NCBI GenBank assembly: GCA_008360975.2
Contig: CM039187.1
Span: 15,083,094 to 15,147,093 of the forward strand
Length of the DNA stretch: 64,000 nucleotides
Source: Lichenostomus cassidix
Taxonomy: Eukaryota; Chordata; Aves; Passeriformes; Meliphagidae
Direction of reading: 5' to 3'
A program made the position numbers and the translations under genes. This document shows, one piece after another, positions 43,237 to 56,540 of this stretch. The number at the start of each line of letters is the position of its first letter. The first letter of the stretch is position 1. The notes under the pieces are model-generated. The model saw nothing but the letters and a program-made list of their open reading frames with translations, had not been told where the DNA came from and did no database searches.

Positions 43237-43360
43237 GGGGGCTTTGGGGGTCTTGGGGAGTTTTGGGGTTTGGTGGTTGGGGGGTTTTGGTGTGTTTTTT
43301 TGTTGGCTGGTTTGGGGGGTGGTTTGCTTTGTTTTGTTGTTGATTTGGGGGTTTTTTGGT
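43237..43360 (+). repeat. G/T-rich tract with a G-quadruplex motif
   Basis: G5-CTTT-G5-TCTT-G4-AGTTTT-G4 at 43237-43268 satisfies the intramolecular G-quadruplex pattern, followed by further GGGG and GGGGGG runs to about 43353. Confidence 0.85.
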
Positions 43361-46300
43361 GACACAGAAGAGCTTAAGTAAACCCTGTCATATATAAAGA
43401 TTGTTTTGGGAAATTGGTTTTTCACATCTCAATTAGCTTCCTCTAACACTCAAACTAAAACCTAAGCAGCTTTGTCATTATGTTCAGAAGGTAAAGGAAA
43501 CAAAGAAGTTAATCACTTATCATTTGCTATAGCCACCATCTTCTCTGACTTAATTAAAATATGGCATCAATTTGAAAATCATTCAGCTACAGATATATAT
43601 TTAAATGGTTATAATATAGTAATGATAGGCGCCAAAATTTTGTTCATTTGCTCTAACAGTTTATTTTAGGAAACTCAGTCCAGCAGGATGAACCTTGAAT
43701 ATACAAATTATTGCAAGGAAGAAAATTTTATGATGTCTGTTAGTTAATACAGAAGCCAATCTTATTAATCATGGATTTACAGAGGGCTGTTTTATTAGAT
43801 GTTAACCATAGCTTATGTTGACAATTGATTTTCATTGTAGGACAACTAAATTTATTATTTGTAAAAAGATAAAGATAATTAAATTGACTTTATAAAGGTT
43901 ACTATAATAAATGTTAGTACCTGAGAATAGCAAACATAAAACTGCCTTAGCAGCAAAAATTCATTAAGAGATAGGTGCTTTTTCTCAATTACATTTAACA
44001 GTCCCTGAACACTTTTAGCCTTCATTTTATTTTCCACAGTTTACACCTACTGCTGTGAAAAACTGTTTGGGTTGAAGCCTCACTTTCAGTTCATTTTCTT
44101 TCCAATAAAACAGGATCAAAACATTTTAAAGTTACAGAAGTAAAACAAAATAAAGCTTATAGCAAAAATGTACTATGTCATCCTGTCATTTCTCATATTC
44201 GTAATGAAATTATTCGGACTCTGTTGAAAAAGACGTTGGATCTACAATAAAATCTGACACCTGGGGTTTTAAGAGTTAAAAAGAGTAATTATTAAGGAAG
44301 TTAATTTGGACCTTTACTTCTTGCTCTAAGGGAAAGTACAAATCTTGCAGTGCCAGGATCCAGGTATTACAGAGAAATTCCTCCTGTCTGTGGCATTCCT
44401 GCTGTGTGAACAGCCCCTGACAAGTGAATACTCACTCTTGGTGAAAGTGAGCAGGCTGTGAACACATGGGTGCTGGCAGTTCATGCTGCCATGCTTTGAG
44501 AGCTGCCTCCCTGGCCTGCCAACAAGAGCTGCTGTCAAAGCACAGCCCACGTCCCTCTTCCCATGCCACCAGAGTTTGCTCTTGTATTCATGGAGCTGCA
44601 AGCATTTCCACTTGTGTTTGGTGTGCTGAGGGAACCAATCTTAAAGCTATATGGAGTTTGCAGCAACAGAGGATGGAATTCAACCCTCATCACCTCTTCA
44701 ACAGCTGTGGTTGATTTTGATGGAGCCCAGCAGGTGAAGTGTTGTCAGACATTGTCAGCTTGTGGTCAAGCTACTCCTTGGTCCCCAGTTTTCCTCCCAA
44801 AACAAGGCATGGCCTGAATTCAGCCTTTCTGTGTTCATTTAGGCACCTATATGGAGGCACCCAACTCAGAACCTTCTCACATCCTGATCTCTCCAGTGCC
44901 AGGAAAGACAGACAGCAACCTCATTGGATGATTCCTTGCCAGGTGCCCTGTGTGTTTCTCCTCATCAACTGCATGGGAGCCTAAGGAAGTACTAATTTTA
45001 ACTTGGATGCTAGAAGTGCATAGCTGAATCTGGGATAAGCATCACTCCCTTTAAATTTTCCTATTGTGATTTTTTTTTTAATGTTAAAGGCATTTATTGA
45101 AACATAAAATACAGATGCCTTGGCTGAATTTTAACTGTTCACAGCTACCTCATGCTGTCCTGTTAGCCACCTTCAGGTCACTATAAATAGCACTTTCTGA
45201 TTCTCTGTGTGCACATTTGCAGTGAAGGTGCTGAAGCCATTGTGAGAAACTGATATTGTCTGGTTTTAATACATTACTTAATCTGCTCAAGACTAAGCCA
45301 AGGCAGACTTATTCTTCAAGCAGTTTCCATTTCGATGCAGTATTTACTTAAACGAAAGGCTATGATCCTGTTCAAAGACATGATTTCCCCTCTCTCCTCT
45401 GCTGTCATTAGAGTCAGATAACAGGAAGACAGTAAGATAACTGCCACTTATTTAGATTTCACTGAAGCTTTCAGGCAGAAACAGGGACGCCAGCCAGAGC
45501 CAAATCAATTCATTTGAATGATTTGCTGATTACCTATGTTAGTTATTCCCTGATTATCTTGCCTGTTGTCCAGGACTAGCTTGTTGCATTTGGGCTTGGG
45601 TTGGCTGTTTATTTTAACCTATTATTTCTAGGGAATATTCTGCAGCATGGATGGTGCACCCCAATCTGCAGATACCAGAATAATTGGCACTGGAAAAACT
45701 GAGGACTGGTATTTTAATAACTGATTGACAGAAATAAAGTTTGATCAGAATTTTTCATATTAACTTGCTAGCAAGCAGGGTTAATAAAGCCTTCAATAGC
45801 TTTTTTCAAGACTTTGGCTTGAACATTGGATCACTGCTTTTGTGTTATAATTAATATTTCAATTATGGACATTCCAAGAGCTTCCCATCAGGATACCCTG
45901 TATGAGGATCATACCTGCAGAAGAGTTTAATCTAAAAGATGGGGAGCAGGTGAACATGCACAAACAGGCATGGATGTGGTGACAGGAACTCCAACAGCAG
46001 TATAATGTGACAAAGGTAGGTGTCCACTTCCAGGTAGGGCCCCATTTTCCAATCCAGAGTCACTGAACCACAGTCCTCTCCCTCTCATCTGGCAGCACAG
46101 TGCTACTGTAGTCACTGCTGCATCCCTCCAGGGAATTCATGCTCTCCATCCCAGTAGCACTCAGTAAAAAAAGAGAACCACTGCTGCTCCTAACACTTTT
46201 CCTGAACGTAAGCTTTCTTTCCATAAAATTTACTGTCACACAAGATGATGAACTCTAGCAAAGTTTAGGAAATTTGATATATATAACACTGAGATGCTAA

Positions 46301-47687
46301 AGTACTGTGTGATGGAGCTGCAGTAGCAGGTGGCTAATTCAGTCAGATTGTGCAGTCTGACCTCCTTCCTGCAACCAAAGGATGCAAAATATGCTTCAAA
46401 ATCAACGGTAATGTTCTGTACTTTGGGGCTTCTGGTGACAAAGAGAAAATTCAGTCTCTGAATTTGATTCTCTTGCATTGTCATTACCTTACAAGTGAGG
46501 CAGGCCCTCAGCCAACAGACTGTTTTCTGGCTTTTAACCACGTGCATTTTAGCAACATAATGTAGATAAACACATACAGCTTTCTCAACAATATAAATAA
46601 ATCACTTTAGTCTATTCATTACCATGCCTAAGTGAATTTTTCTGCAGTAACTAAGGCAGTTACACACAGTCTGAGCTAATGCAGGAGACGTTTGGAAACA
46701 GGGCTGTGACCAAAATGAGATACTGTCATTCTAAATGGTGAAAGAAAGAAACCTCCATGACAAAGCAATACAGATGAAATCAGGCAACATGTTTTGCAGC
46801 CGAACAGAGAACAAGAAATGAGAGCAACTCATGATGCTATCAAAATTCTGGGCCAGTTTTCCCTCCCTCCTGGACTGGTACAACAGGTGCAGCCTGTGGA
46901 GTGAGGCTCTCTGCCCAGAAAAGAGTGGCAGCTAAAGGGCCAGGGCTCACTCCCTGTCTGGCCAGGCTGTCCTCCTGTCCTTCCTCACCAGCCTGCTTTC
47001 CTGTCCGTCCTCACTGCCCTCCTCTCCTTCCTGTGTGTGTGTGTGTATGGCTCTGTTAATTTCGCTTGTCAGTCAGGACAAACTGAGAACTCTGAGGAGA
47101 GACTGATAAACCAGCAATTACAGAGCAAAGTCAACAAGAAGAGATGGCACCACAATGGCCAGTGGGAGCATTTGTTCAGTGAGGGGAGAGAGCTCCAGGA
47201 GCAGATACAACTTTCACAGCACAGATAACAGGTTGCCTCTTGACAGCAGTCCCCAGTGAAGTTGATCCAACCTGTAATCTCTGCAAAATCTAACTTTTGG
47301 CTGGGCCAATAAATCTGGCCGTGCTGAAACCTTAAAATACCTCATTTCAGTCATGCACTTCACTGTAAACAGCATGTATTAAAGTCAGCTGGATCAGATC
47401 TGATAAAAATGTCCAAAGAGAAGTCGATTTTTGGCTTAAAAATTGTATTTTTTAAACTTACAGGCATCTGTTGACATCTGTGTGTCTCGTTCTGAGAGAA
47501 GCATTAGAGCTGCTTTACTAAGACCATTAATTCCAGTGTCTTCCTGCCAGTGACCAGAAGAGACAACTGAGGGGAACTGTGTGAGAAACAGGCACCAGTA
47601 GAAAAATCCTTTCCTGCCTTCATCAAACAGCTCTGTAAGGACTTCCTGAGCCAAACACTGTGAGGGAGCTACTATGTTTAACACTCA
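43361..47687. other. KIF11-HHEX intergenic segment, no gene seen
   Basis: AT-rich. Subregions 43480-43670 and 43740-44250 are packed with TAAT and GATA cores and look like candidate noncoding regulatory DNA. A pyrimidine-rich, then (GT)n stretch lies at about 46950-47047. No coding exon recognised. Confidence 0.5.
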
Positions 47688-47850
47688 TCAATGTACCTAC
47701 CCTCCATTAATTTGTCTCCTCTTTTTCTGAACCCATTTGGACTTCTGGCATCCAGCGCTTCCCATGGCAACAAGTTTCATAATTTAATTATGTGCTGTGT
47801 GAAAAAGTACTTCCTTTTGTTTGTTTTAAACCTACTAAAAGAGAATTACA
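47688..47850. mobile_element. Ancient CR1/L3-like repeat fragment
   Basis: TGGACTTCTGGCATCCAGCG, CCCATGGCAACAAGTTTCAT and AAAAAGTACTTCCTTTTGTT strongly resemble an old amniote CR1-like repeat known from reptile genomes. Orientation and exact ends are unclear. Confidence 0.55.
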
Positions 47851-50800
47851 GGATGCACAACAGAATTGCATGAGCAGACTTAAATGGGAAGATAATGTGG
47901 AACGACAATGGAAAATCAGTCTCAGCGCAGAGAACTGGAAACCAGCTTTGTTTTTGCTTTACTCTGACCACCAGTACAGGGTTAGTTAATACTTCCTATC
48001 GTTCCTCTCCCTGTCATAAATAAGCCAATTCACGTGATTGGTGTGAAGAGTTAGAAAACAATCTGAGGTCTATACAGAAATAGTAATGTTTGTTAGAAAG
48101 GTGAGATCTGAGGTCTTCCTTTTCACTTAGGGCAGAAAGGATGCACTGACTGCTGTGCTGAGCAAGGAGGGCCTCTGAACTTGCATTTGAATTTTCTGGG
48201 TGATGCGGCAGTTAAAAAAGCCAATATGATTTGGGTCTCTCGTGGAGACACACCACAGGGAAAGAGCAAGTGAGTCTCTCTTCTTGGAACTGACGTGCGA
48301 TAGCATCTGGAAAAGGTGAGTGCAGTTCTCCGCACCTCGTTACCGGGAAGCCAAGCTGGAGGAAGTTCAGAGAAGAAGAGCCAACTGTAGCTATATGCTT
48401 GGAAGAGCTGCCTGATGAGAAAAAGTACAAAGAGCTGACAGCATAGTTTGCTAACCAGCACTTAGGGAGTAAAATGACATAATAACTGTCAACTAATGTT
48501 TTAAGTGTAAACTTGCAGGAATGAAAGGAACTAGGTTAGTGTGGGACAAGAGAGTGGCAGAAGTAGTGACAGGCATAACAGAAAGAAAATGTAACAACCA
48601 GGCTTTACCATCCCTGGCCTTGCCCCATGTGTGGGGTTGACCTGGGCGTTCCTGGTCTCAGCATGGAATGTTTGCCAGGAGCACACAGGTTGTGATGCTC
48701 TCACAACCTCAGCAGTGCCATTGCCCATGCTGTAAAGAGAGGCTGGAGGGTTGCTTATGTGAAGTACTGTCCATGTCCCATTCACATTATTGTCTGTGGC
48801 AAAGCTGGCAGAACTTTGGTTCAGGTGTTCTCTGGAGAAAGCACATCCCTGGGTCTAAGTTAGGGTATGGGCAGACATGGAAAGACTGATCCTGTTTGGG
48901 TTTTATCCATAGCCTCTAAGAAACTATTCATGTCATGAAACCCACAGACACTAAGATTTGAGTATTCAAAGCCCACATGTGAACTAAATATGCAGAAAAC
49001 TGTAGAAAATGCAACAGGCAAAATTAGAAGTGCATTGGATTGCAAGAGTTTCAACTGCAGCAGAGTTTGAGGAGTGTGCACTGCGGGCAACATGACTTCC
49101 TTCTGTTGCTTTCTGTGATTTAATGGTTATCTACAGCATCCTGACCCTTTAGGAATTTACCCTTCAGTGATACAGACAGAGGCTCTGGTGCTCTCTCCCA
49201 AACAAACCCATTTATCTATAGAACACACTTATCCTGGCTAACTGACTTTAACACACATTCTTACAGTTTAATATTTTACAGGTGTCAGATGGATGCTATG
49301 AAAGCTACATAAAGAGCAATGTCATGTCTACCAACAGATTCAGTCCTGATGGAAAATGTAACGTGAAAGAGACAAAATCAATAGAAAAGCAGCTTGGGAA
49401 GCTGCAGAAATTAAATGATACAGAGGGCTCAGTTTAGGCACATCTTAATATTAAATTGCTTATTTGTCTTCAAAAGTAGAGTACTCTGACTTGATTCTGT
49501 AATCATGGTCCAGTTAAACCTGCCTTTATTTATGGCCAGTACATCTGAGACTGAAGAAGACCTCTATTCTTCATGAACAAATCTCTTAGAAGGTAATGTA
49601 ATGGCAAAATTCAGAAAGGGTTCACACTGTTCCTCCCAGACTGGCTGATGTTCTTCAAAGGACAAATGTGAGCTACCTCTAACTTCAGTTTTAATTGGTT
49701 ATATTGTGTTAATTAATCATAAAACTTTAATTTGCACTAACTTCTTAAGAAAATTACTGAAAATGTATAGATTTCCCAAAGTCAGATTAAACAAAATCAA
49801 AACACACAGCTACACAGACAGCAGTGTAGAATCTGTTCTTCTAAATGAAGATATTTCTCCAGTTAATTTCTAGAACATGTTGGTAATATTATACAAGGAA
49901 TAATTTTGGTCGATTATGATTCTGTAGTTAATGGGTCTCTCCCACTATCTACAGGATCTCTGAAGTCTGTCCTGGTGAGCAGTCTGCTTTCTGCATCTCC
50001 TACCCAAATGTTCTGTGAGTCTGAACAGATTTTAAAAAGCCCATTTTTTGTTCAGATTATATCTTTGGCTGTACCTTGACATGTGAAGAACTGTGGATTG
50101 GCATGTAACCCAAGTGCATAACATTTCTCATTGCTGTCTGTAGAAATGACCCCCAGCCTGCTCTGTCTCTGGCTGCTTTGGAGTCCTTGGAAGCAGACAT
50201 GCTTTGGAATGGTGGGGATTTGCTGACAGTGCTGGGGAAGGGCATCCCCAGTGTAGTGCAGGATCCTTCTCCAGGCATTTCCTGCATGTGTCTGCTCCAG
50301 CAAGGGTAGGTGCAGAAGTGTGGACTGTGGCTCTGTCTCTGAATTACTGTGCAGCAGCTGAGCTGCACAGGTACAAGCTGTCCTTCTTCCAGGATGTAGC
50401 ACTAAGCTCTGGGTTGAAGTCCAGCTGCCTCTTCTCAGCAGCTGTGTGTCACTTGTCTGTCTGCTCATGATACTATTCTGACACCTATCTACATCTTTTT
50501 ATATTAATTTTGCTATAAGGTTTTAAAGTAAGCATTTTAAAATAAGCAAAGTATGGTTAAAGATCAAGATTTCAATTAGAATCTGTATCAGGTTTGACTC
50601 TGGTGTCATGGTTTGACTTCATGGAAACATCTGGGCTATGGTTTAGATTCTGCAACACTAAAACTTCTAGGTCTACACCTACAACTTCCAACCCCAGTAC
50701 TGGGACGAAGTAAGTTTATGAGATGAACAAACTAAGGAAAGATTAAGAAAGAGCAGCTGTTCCAAAAAGTTAGTCAATCCTTAAAGTATTTAGAAAGTAC

Positions 50801-53800
50801 TGTAATGTTTTGAATACAGATTTTAGATATATACAGATTTCATATTGGCATATATATTTTCATGTGAAGCACAATTTATTTTTTGTTTTGCTTTTACCAG
50901 AAGTAGTATAATGAGTAGAAGTTGTGTTGTGTAACTGTCCTGACACCTCTGGCATGCACAAATGGTCTAATTGAAACAAGGAGGTCTCTGGACTCAGAGA
51001 ATCGAGGCTGGGTACTGTCTGTGACTGATGCTGCTGTGTTTTGTCAGTTGATTCTGGGCTATGCAGTTTCCATTACAGGGAGACCTCAGTTGAGGGGCAG
51101 GAAAAAGTAGGGGAGACATCTGCCTTAGGGAAAAATTACTGTTAATTCCTTTCCTTTCCTTTCCTTTCCTTTCCTTTCCTTTCCTTTCCGCTATTTAGTA
51201 TTGTATTTTACAAGATATTTCCATGTGCAACCATCAAGGCATATTCTCTCCTTCTGTTATGAAAAATAAATTATTTGCCTATGAAAATCATCAGCTTCAA
51301 TGGATTCAAAATCTATTGCATGAGTTCTGAATCTGTCTCTAAAGCAATTCCTCCTCTAGCCTTCTAGAGCCAATTCTACCCAAGTATTTTGGCTTCTACC
51401 CATGAAAAGGAAGCCTTTTGAAGAGCTTCTGCACCTGAGAGTCCAGCAATCTCTTTTTCAGATGAGGACAGATTTCAGATCAATCCTTCTAACCCCACTG
51501 TTGAACAACCATTAATAGTTAGCTAGATGGTTATTGTAAGTTTTTGTATTTGACTATTAACAGCAACTTCATGTGTGTGTCTGCTCCGGATAAAACAAAC
51601 CTATCTAGGGATTGATTTTATGATGCCAAAATGATAAAGTTTGCTAAAAAATGTAGAGTGAATGTGTAAGCTCTGGAAAACATTAACAAAAATAACTAAG
51701 TAACACTCCCTATTCATACCTAATTCCTACTGACATAAAATTTAGCTGTGTGTACTTTGGACTCATTGGAACTGTTACTGTGAAAAATCTTGCTGCACAA
51801 CTCTTCTTTGAAACATACAATATTTTGTGTTCTGATTGCTCTGTAAAAAAAGAAAAATACTTGTTTTGTCATCACTGTAGTTTAGGCAGATTCTCCATTG
51901 TCTGGTGTCTTGTTTTATAGTCATTTATATCAACACAGAGTGGGTGTACAGTAGCCAGCAGTCTGTGTTAGCAGCATTTTAGATTCAGTTTGCACTTACG
52001 TAAATGATTGTGCAAGATGTGAGAGGCAATCTAGCCCCTGGGAATTATATATGGTTTTGGGCGTAATCTTTATGTGTGTAGCCAACACATAAGAATATAG
52101 AGAAGTTTTAACATGTTACTGTTGCCATCACCCCAAATAAATATAATTAAACAAGTAGCTTTCAGTCGCACTTATAGGCGGGATCCAGAATAGCTCATGT
52201 TTTTGGTGGCAGATATATAGGAAATATGAGCCTATAAGGAACAACATATTGCTCTGTTTTTCATAGCATTGTTCACCACATTCTCATAATGGTTAGATAA
52301 GAAAGTCTTCAGACCAAAGAAGCATTAGAAAAGTGCATTCCAGAAAACATTACAGTCCTTGTAGTTTAATAGGATGCCTCTTTGCAATTCAGAAGAAAAC
52401 TCTGGTGACTTATGTCACACTTCAGCTGAATTAAATTGGTTTAGATACTGGTATCACAATAATCACTAAGACAGCCCAGTTCAGAAAGAAAGTGGTATTA
52501 AACTGTTTATAGTGTGGGGCCATATGTTCCTTCCTTTCACCACAGAGCCATAAATGTTGCATATTCCACTTTGCAAGTCAAGGTATCCCAGAAGAGATAT
52601 TAATGGTATTGGGGGCTACAGGAAATGGAAGCACCTTAACAATGTGCTCCCCTGAGGGTCTGGCATGTGCTGCCTTGGAAATCCTTGACAAGACTCAAAA
52701 GCACCATTAAAGTTTTTCTGTAGCTTGCTTTTCTTTTTTTCCATCAGAGCTGGTGACAGCATATGGGAAAAGGGCACTTGCTAGTGGCAGCATGTCTCTC
52801 ATACCCACAAATATTCCACACTGGGAAAAAAGAGCTCTTCAAATCATCAGAGAGCTAAGTCAAGCCCATGGGTGGCTTAAACATTCCTGAGGTGTCTGTG
52901 TCTCTCTGCAGAGGTTTGGGATCTTTATTTTGCCCAACTCTAAACCATGACCCCGAATATAAGAGCAAAGGAAGAACTGAAGAGACAACCCCTGGCCGAC
53001 TTTTTGATGGTTGCTTTCATCTCTTGAAGTTTTCCCTGTGATGGGGTTCTACAGGTTTTCAGGGCAAGGCAATGATGTCTAAATGCCAGGAAAAAAATTT
53101 GCTTTCCTCCAACCCAATGCTCCAAAACAGCTGAACCCATTTTGATGAAAACTTAAACATACTCAGCATGATGCAGATTCCCTTGGAACAGGACTTTTTT
53201 CACTTGGATGATTTAAATTTGGCAAAATCATAGGGATGTAAACCAAAAAACGATAAGCTCCTACTAGCTCTGGCTAGAATAATAGTTTATATGTTGTCCA
53301 GCCCTTTTTAGACCAAGATTTGTCTTGTTCTGCTACATGTAATGAATGCCTTTAAGACTGACTTGTCTTAATGTTTATTACAGTTGTAACTCATTTATTA
53401 AATCAAATCATGATGATGAGGAGGAGGAAGTTGTAAGAAGTGAATATCTAACAGATGAGTTATCTGGAAGAAGGCAGCACCTACTGACATCACCCTGCAA
53501 CGTGCAGTGCCTTTGGAGCAGTCTGGCTTCCACGATGCTAGGAAAATCAGAGAGGTGAACTCCCTCCTATTTCCTCCTTGGAAGGTGTTCAAGGCTGTGG
53601 CCTCACCTCTCCTGGAAAAGTCTTGAAATATTTTCAGTAATGGGAAGGGGTGGAATGGCTACAGGCTGGATCGTCTTGGAAAGTGTCCTGCAGCATTAGG
53701 GAATGACGCTGCTGGTAGCCTGCTCCAGGTGTTAAAAATATGGAGTTTTGCTGATTTGCTCACTAATTCTGTACAGCCAAACACAGTTATTGCAGCTAGG

Positions 53801-54160
53801 AATGATCCATCTCTGGTGTAACTCTTCTGAAGTCAGCAGTGTCACAGAGGATGCGATTATGGGTGAAAATCCCAGTTTGGAGAGTAGAAATCGGCTAGGC
53901 ACGTTAGTGATAACAACCCATGGGGTAAAGTGTTCTGTGATTCGAGACACATTTCACTTATAATTGTGGACCGGTTAATGTATTGCCCGAAATAACCACC
54001 CCAGGAATCAGGAATATTCTGTTTATCGGGGCTTTTATCACAGATAATCATGGGTGCGGTGGAAATACTGCCTGGCGTGTGTCGCTGCTTTTGGAAGTAT
54101 TCATTTCCTGATTTTCTGACACCGGAGGGGGGTGGTTTGTGGTTTTGAATTTTTTCTTAT
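47851..54160. other. KIF11-HHEX intergenic segment, no gene seen
   Basis: Mixed-composition sequence with one pentanucleotide microsatellite (51146-51189). Overlapping ORFs near 48123-48461 and 50052-50470 show no domain I know. About 53900-54060 has several TTATC/GATAA cores. Confidence 0.5.
51146..51189. repeat. (TTCCT)n microsatellite, about 9 units
   Basis: Uninterrupted TTCCT repeats over 44 bases. Confidence 0.97.
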
Positions 54161-54164
54161 TTTA

Positions 54165-55060
54165 TTTTAACGCCCCGGCCTGAGGACAGGCCAGCACAGC
54201 TCCGCGCTCTCCGCCGCAGCCTCCCGCGCCGCCGTGCGCTCCCGCGGTGCCGCCGGCCAGCTGCTCCGCCTTACCGCCGCCCGTAAAAGCCGCTCACGAA
54301 CACGGTGACACATAAACGCTAAATTAAAGCGGTGCTGAGCCCCCGCCCCGGGGCTGGGGGAGAGGGAGACCCGACCACCCGCAGCCGGGCCACTGCCTCC
54401 GGGGGCTGTGGGCTCCCCGCAGCACCGGGACGGAGGCGGCGGCGGCCGGCGGGAGGCTCCAGAGCCTCACCGGAGCCCGCGGGTGCCGCTTCCTCCGGCC
54501 AGGGCTTCTCCTGCCGCCGGTCGAGGCACCTGTGGAGCGCCGGCCTTCGGGAAAGCCGCTCCGGGCTCCAGGGGAGGGAAACAGGCTCAGAGCAGTGATG
54601 AGCGTGGCTGGGCCAGGCTTACAGCACAGCCCCGGGGGCACCGTCCTGCAAGGCAGCATCACTCATGGGGCGTCGGTGGCAGCCGGGACGCCGCTGCTTC
54701 CCCCGGGGAGCCCGTCCGACCCCTCCCCGCCAGCCCCCGGCCTGGGGGACACACGAAGCAGCTCATTCGCAGCGGCTTCCCCGGCCAGAGCCGCTCTGTC
54801 TGTCCGCCCGCGGGGAGCGCGGGTCCCGCCCGGCACCGCCGTCGGGGCTGGCAGCGGGGCCGCCAGCAGCAAGTGGGGGCCCAGGTTTTTATTATTGTTT
54901 TTTCCTTGAGCTCAGAACTCCTCGAAGGCGGGTGATTTCACGGAAAGTGAAGGGGAAGACAGGGCCCCGAAGTTATTACACAAAATAATGAGTTCTCCAG
55001 CCGATCCCTTCGGGCTGAGCCCGTGCCAGTGCGGGGATGCACGCATCCCGCCCCGCCGCC
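54165..55060. promoter_or_regulatory. Orphan CpG island about 3 kb upstream of HHEX
   Basis: GC and CpG content rise sharply here and fall again before HHEX's own island. Long ORFs on both strands (for example 54408-54935) are low-complexity composition artefacts. No gene is recognised; it may be an upstream HHEX element or the start of a noncoding transcript. Confidence 0.6.
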
Positions 55061-56540
55061 CTCCAGAAATCCCCAGATTAACAGGGAAACTTGGGGGTGT
55101 TTCAAGTGCATACCAAGAAAATTAATGCGAAAGGATTCCTTTCTTAATCGGGAAAGGTGTGTATTTTCTCCCTCTCCCAAGGCTTTCTCCCTCTCTCTCT
55201 CTCTCTCCCCCCTCGCCCAAGGTTTTCCAGATAAATTGGAGAGCTTTCCAGAGGGAACCTGGAGAAGAAATAATAGAAATACTAAGGCACTGTCTTGGTT
55301 GCCCTGATCTACAGCACCTTACTTTAAATGCCCGTTGGACTATAAAATCCGGTCAAAACTATTCATTGCAACAATATTGGTAATAATGTATTTTGTCCGA
55401 AGCTGCATTATCTCCCTCACGACAGAAACTACAAACAAAATGTATGTTCCAAGCGAAAAGGAAAAGGTTTTATTTAATCCAGAAAATAATTAAAATCTCA
55501 TGTATTTTTATTGGTTTTAGTATCCAGCAGAGTGAAAATATTGAAACTCCGAGACCCCTTGCATTAAAAAGTCACAACTGTTCTATTTTATTAGTTCTGA
55601 CTGTGTGAAAAAAATTATAAGGACAACATTGAAAAAATCCGGGTTTTAGAGCCCCGAATGGCCATAAAAACAATAAAATCAACTATAAAACCTGCACTAG
55701 TGATATTAAAAAATTATGTAGTTCAATAAATGTGACATTTCATGAATGCGGATTTAATAGTCTCCAACCCGTGGAAGGAGGAAGGCTGAGGTCTAACAAT
55801 TGAATTTAAAAGGGGCGGTTCTGTAGAACTGCAAAATTAAGTGCTTCATTTTTCTTGTTAGGGATTATGCAGTGGTAGTGGAATGTAATAACTGTGTCAT
55901 TAAAACTTCCTTTTAACAAGGCCTATTGCTTGTATAAAAGTCAGAAAAGAATAATCTCTTCCTCTATTTATTTGTTTTCCAATAAGACAGCAAAACATTT
56001 TTTTTTCTTTTTGCATAAACTTGTTCTCAAGATTTTGAATCGACAGCTTGTAAAATATTGTGGGGGCCTCCATTCTGCTGCCTTGTATCATGCACGTCGT
56101 TATTCCAGAGGGCAACGGGTCATCGGTTTACTGTACATTTATTAAGTAAATCAAGCTGCAAATCCAACACTTCCAGATGAAAACATTAACTAAACCCCTT
56201 GGAAAGAGCAATGCCTGGGAGACTGAGCACAGAGAAAAAATAATCAAAACTGTCAGCTCGCGTTATGTGTACCTGATATTTACAAGACACAAGACCACGC
56301 TTTAAAGGTGAGTTTTGGCATTTGTTAACAATGTAAAGAAAAAGAAAACCCAACTTCTCTATATTATTAAAATATAGATTTTTTTTTTTTTTCATTTCAG
56401 CAACACCCTTTCGTCTTGCTCTGAGCCTCTTAGTTATTAAGATCTTCGTGGGTTTGAACTGGAGACCTTCCTTATTAAAAAAAAAAAAAAAAAAAAAAAA
56501 GCGCAAACTTAAACCACCAAACCACCACCTGCTATTCCTT
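55061..56540. other. AT-rich HHEX upstream flank, possible regulatory DNA
   Basis: It contains a (CT)n tract (55184-55208), AT-rich blocks with TAAT/TTTATTGG cores (55380-55760), a strong acceptor-like tract ending 56400 and an A24 run (56477-56500). No protein-coding exon is seen. Confidence 0.5.
56477..56500. repeat. Poly(A) tract, 24 bases
   Basis: Uninterrupted A run preceding a GCGCAAACTT junction; may be length-variable or an assembly weak spot. Confidence 0.95.

Noticed and set aside
50052..50470. 138- and 103-codon minus-strand ORFs in the intergenic region
   Set aside because: Overlapping frames with no known motifs; consistent with a local GC-richer patch.
54324..54988. Possible gene in the orphan CpG island
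   Set aside because: ORFs on both strands are low-complexity with no recognisable domain; kept only as a regulatory candidate.
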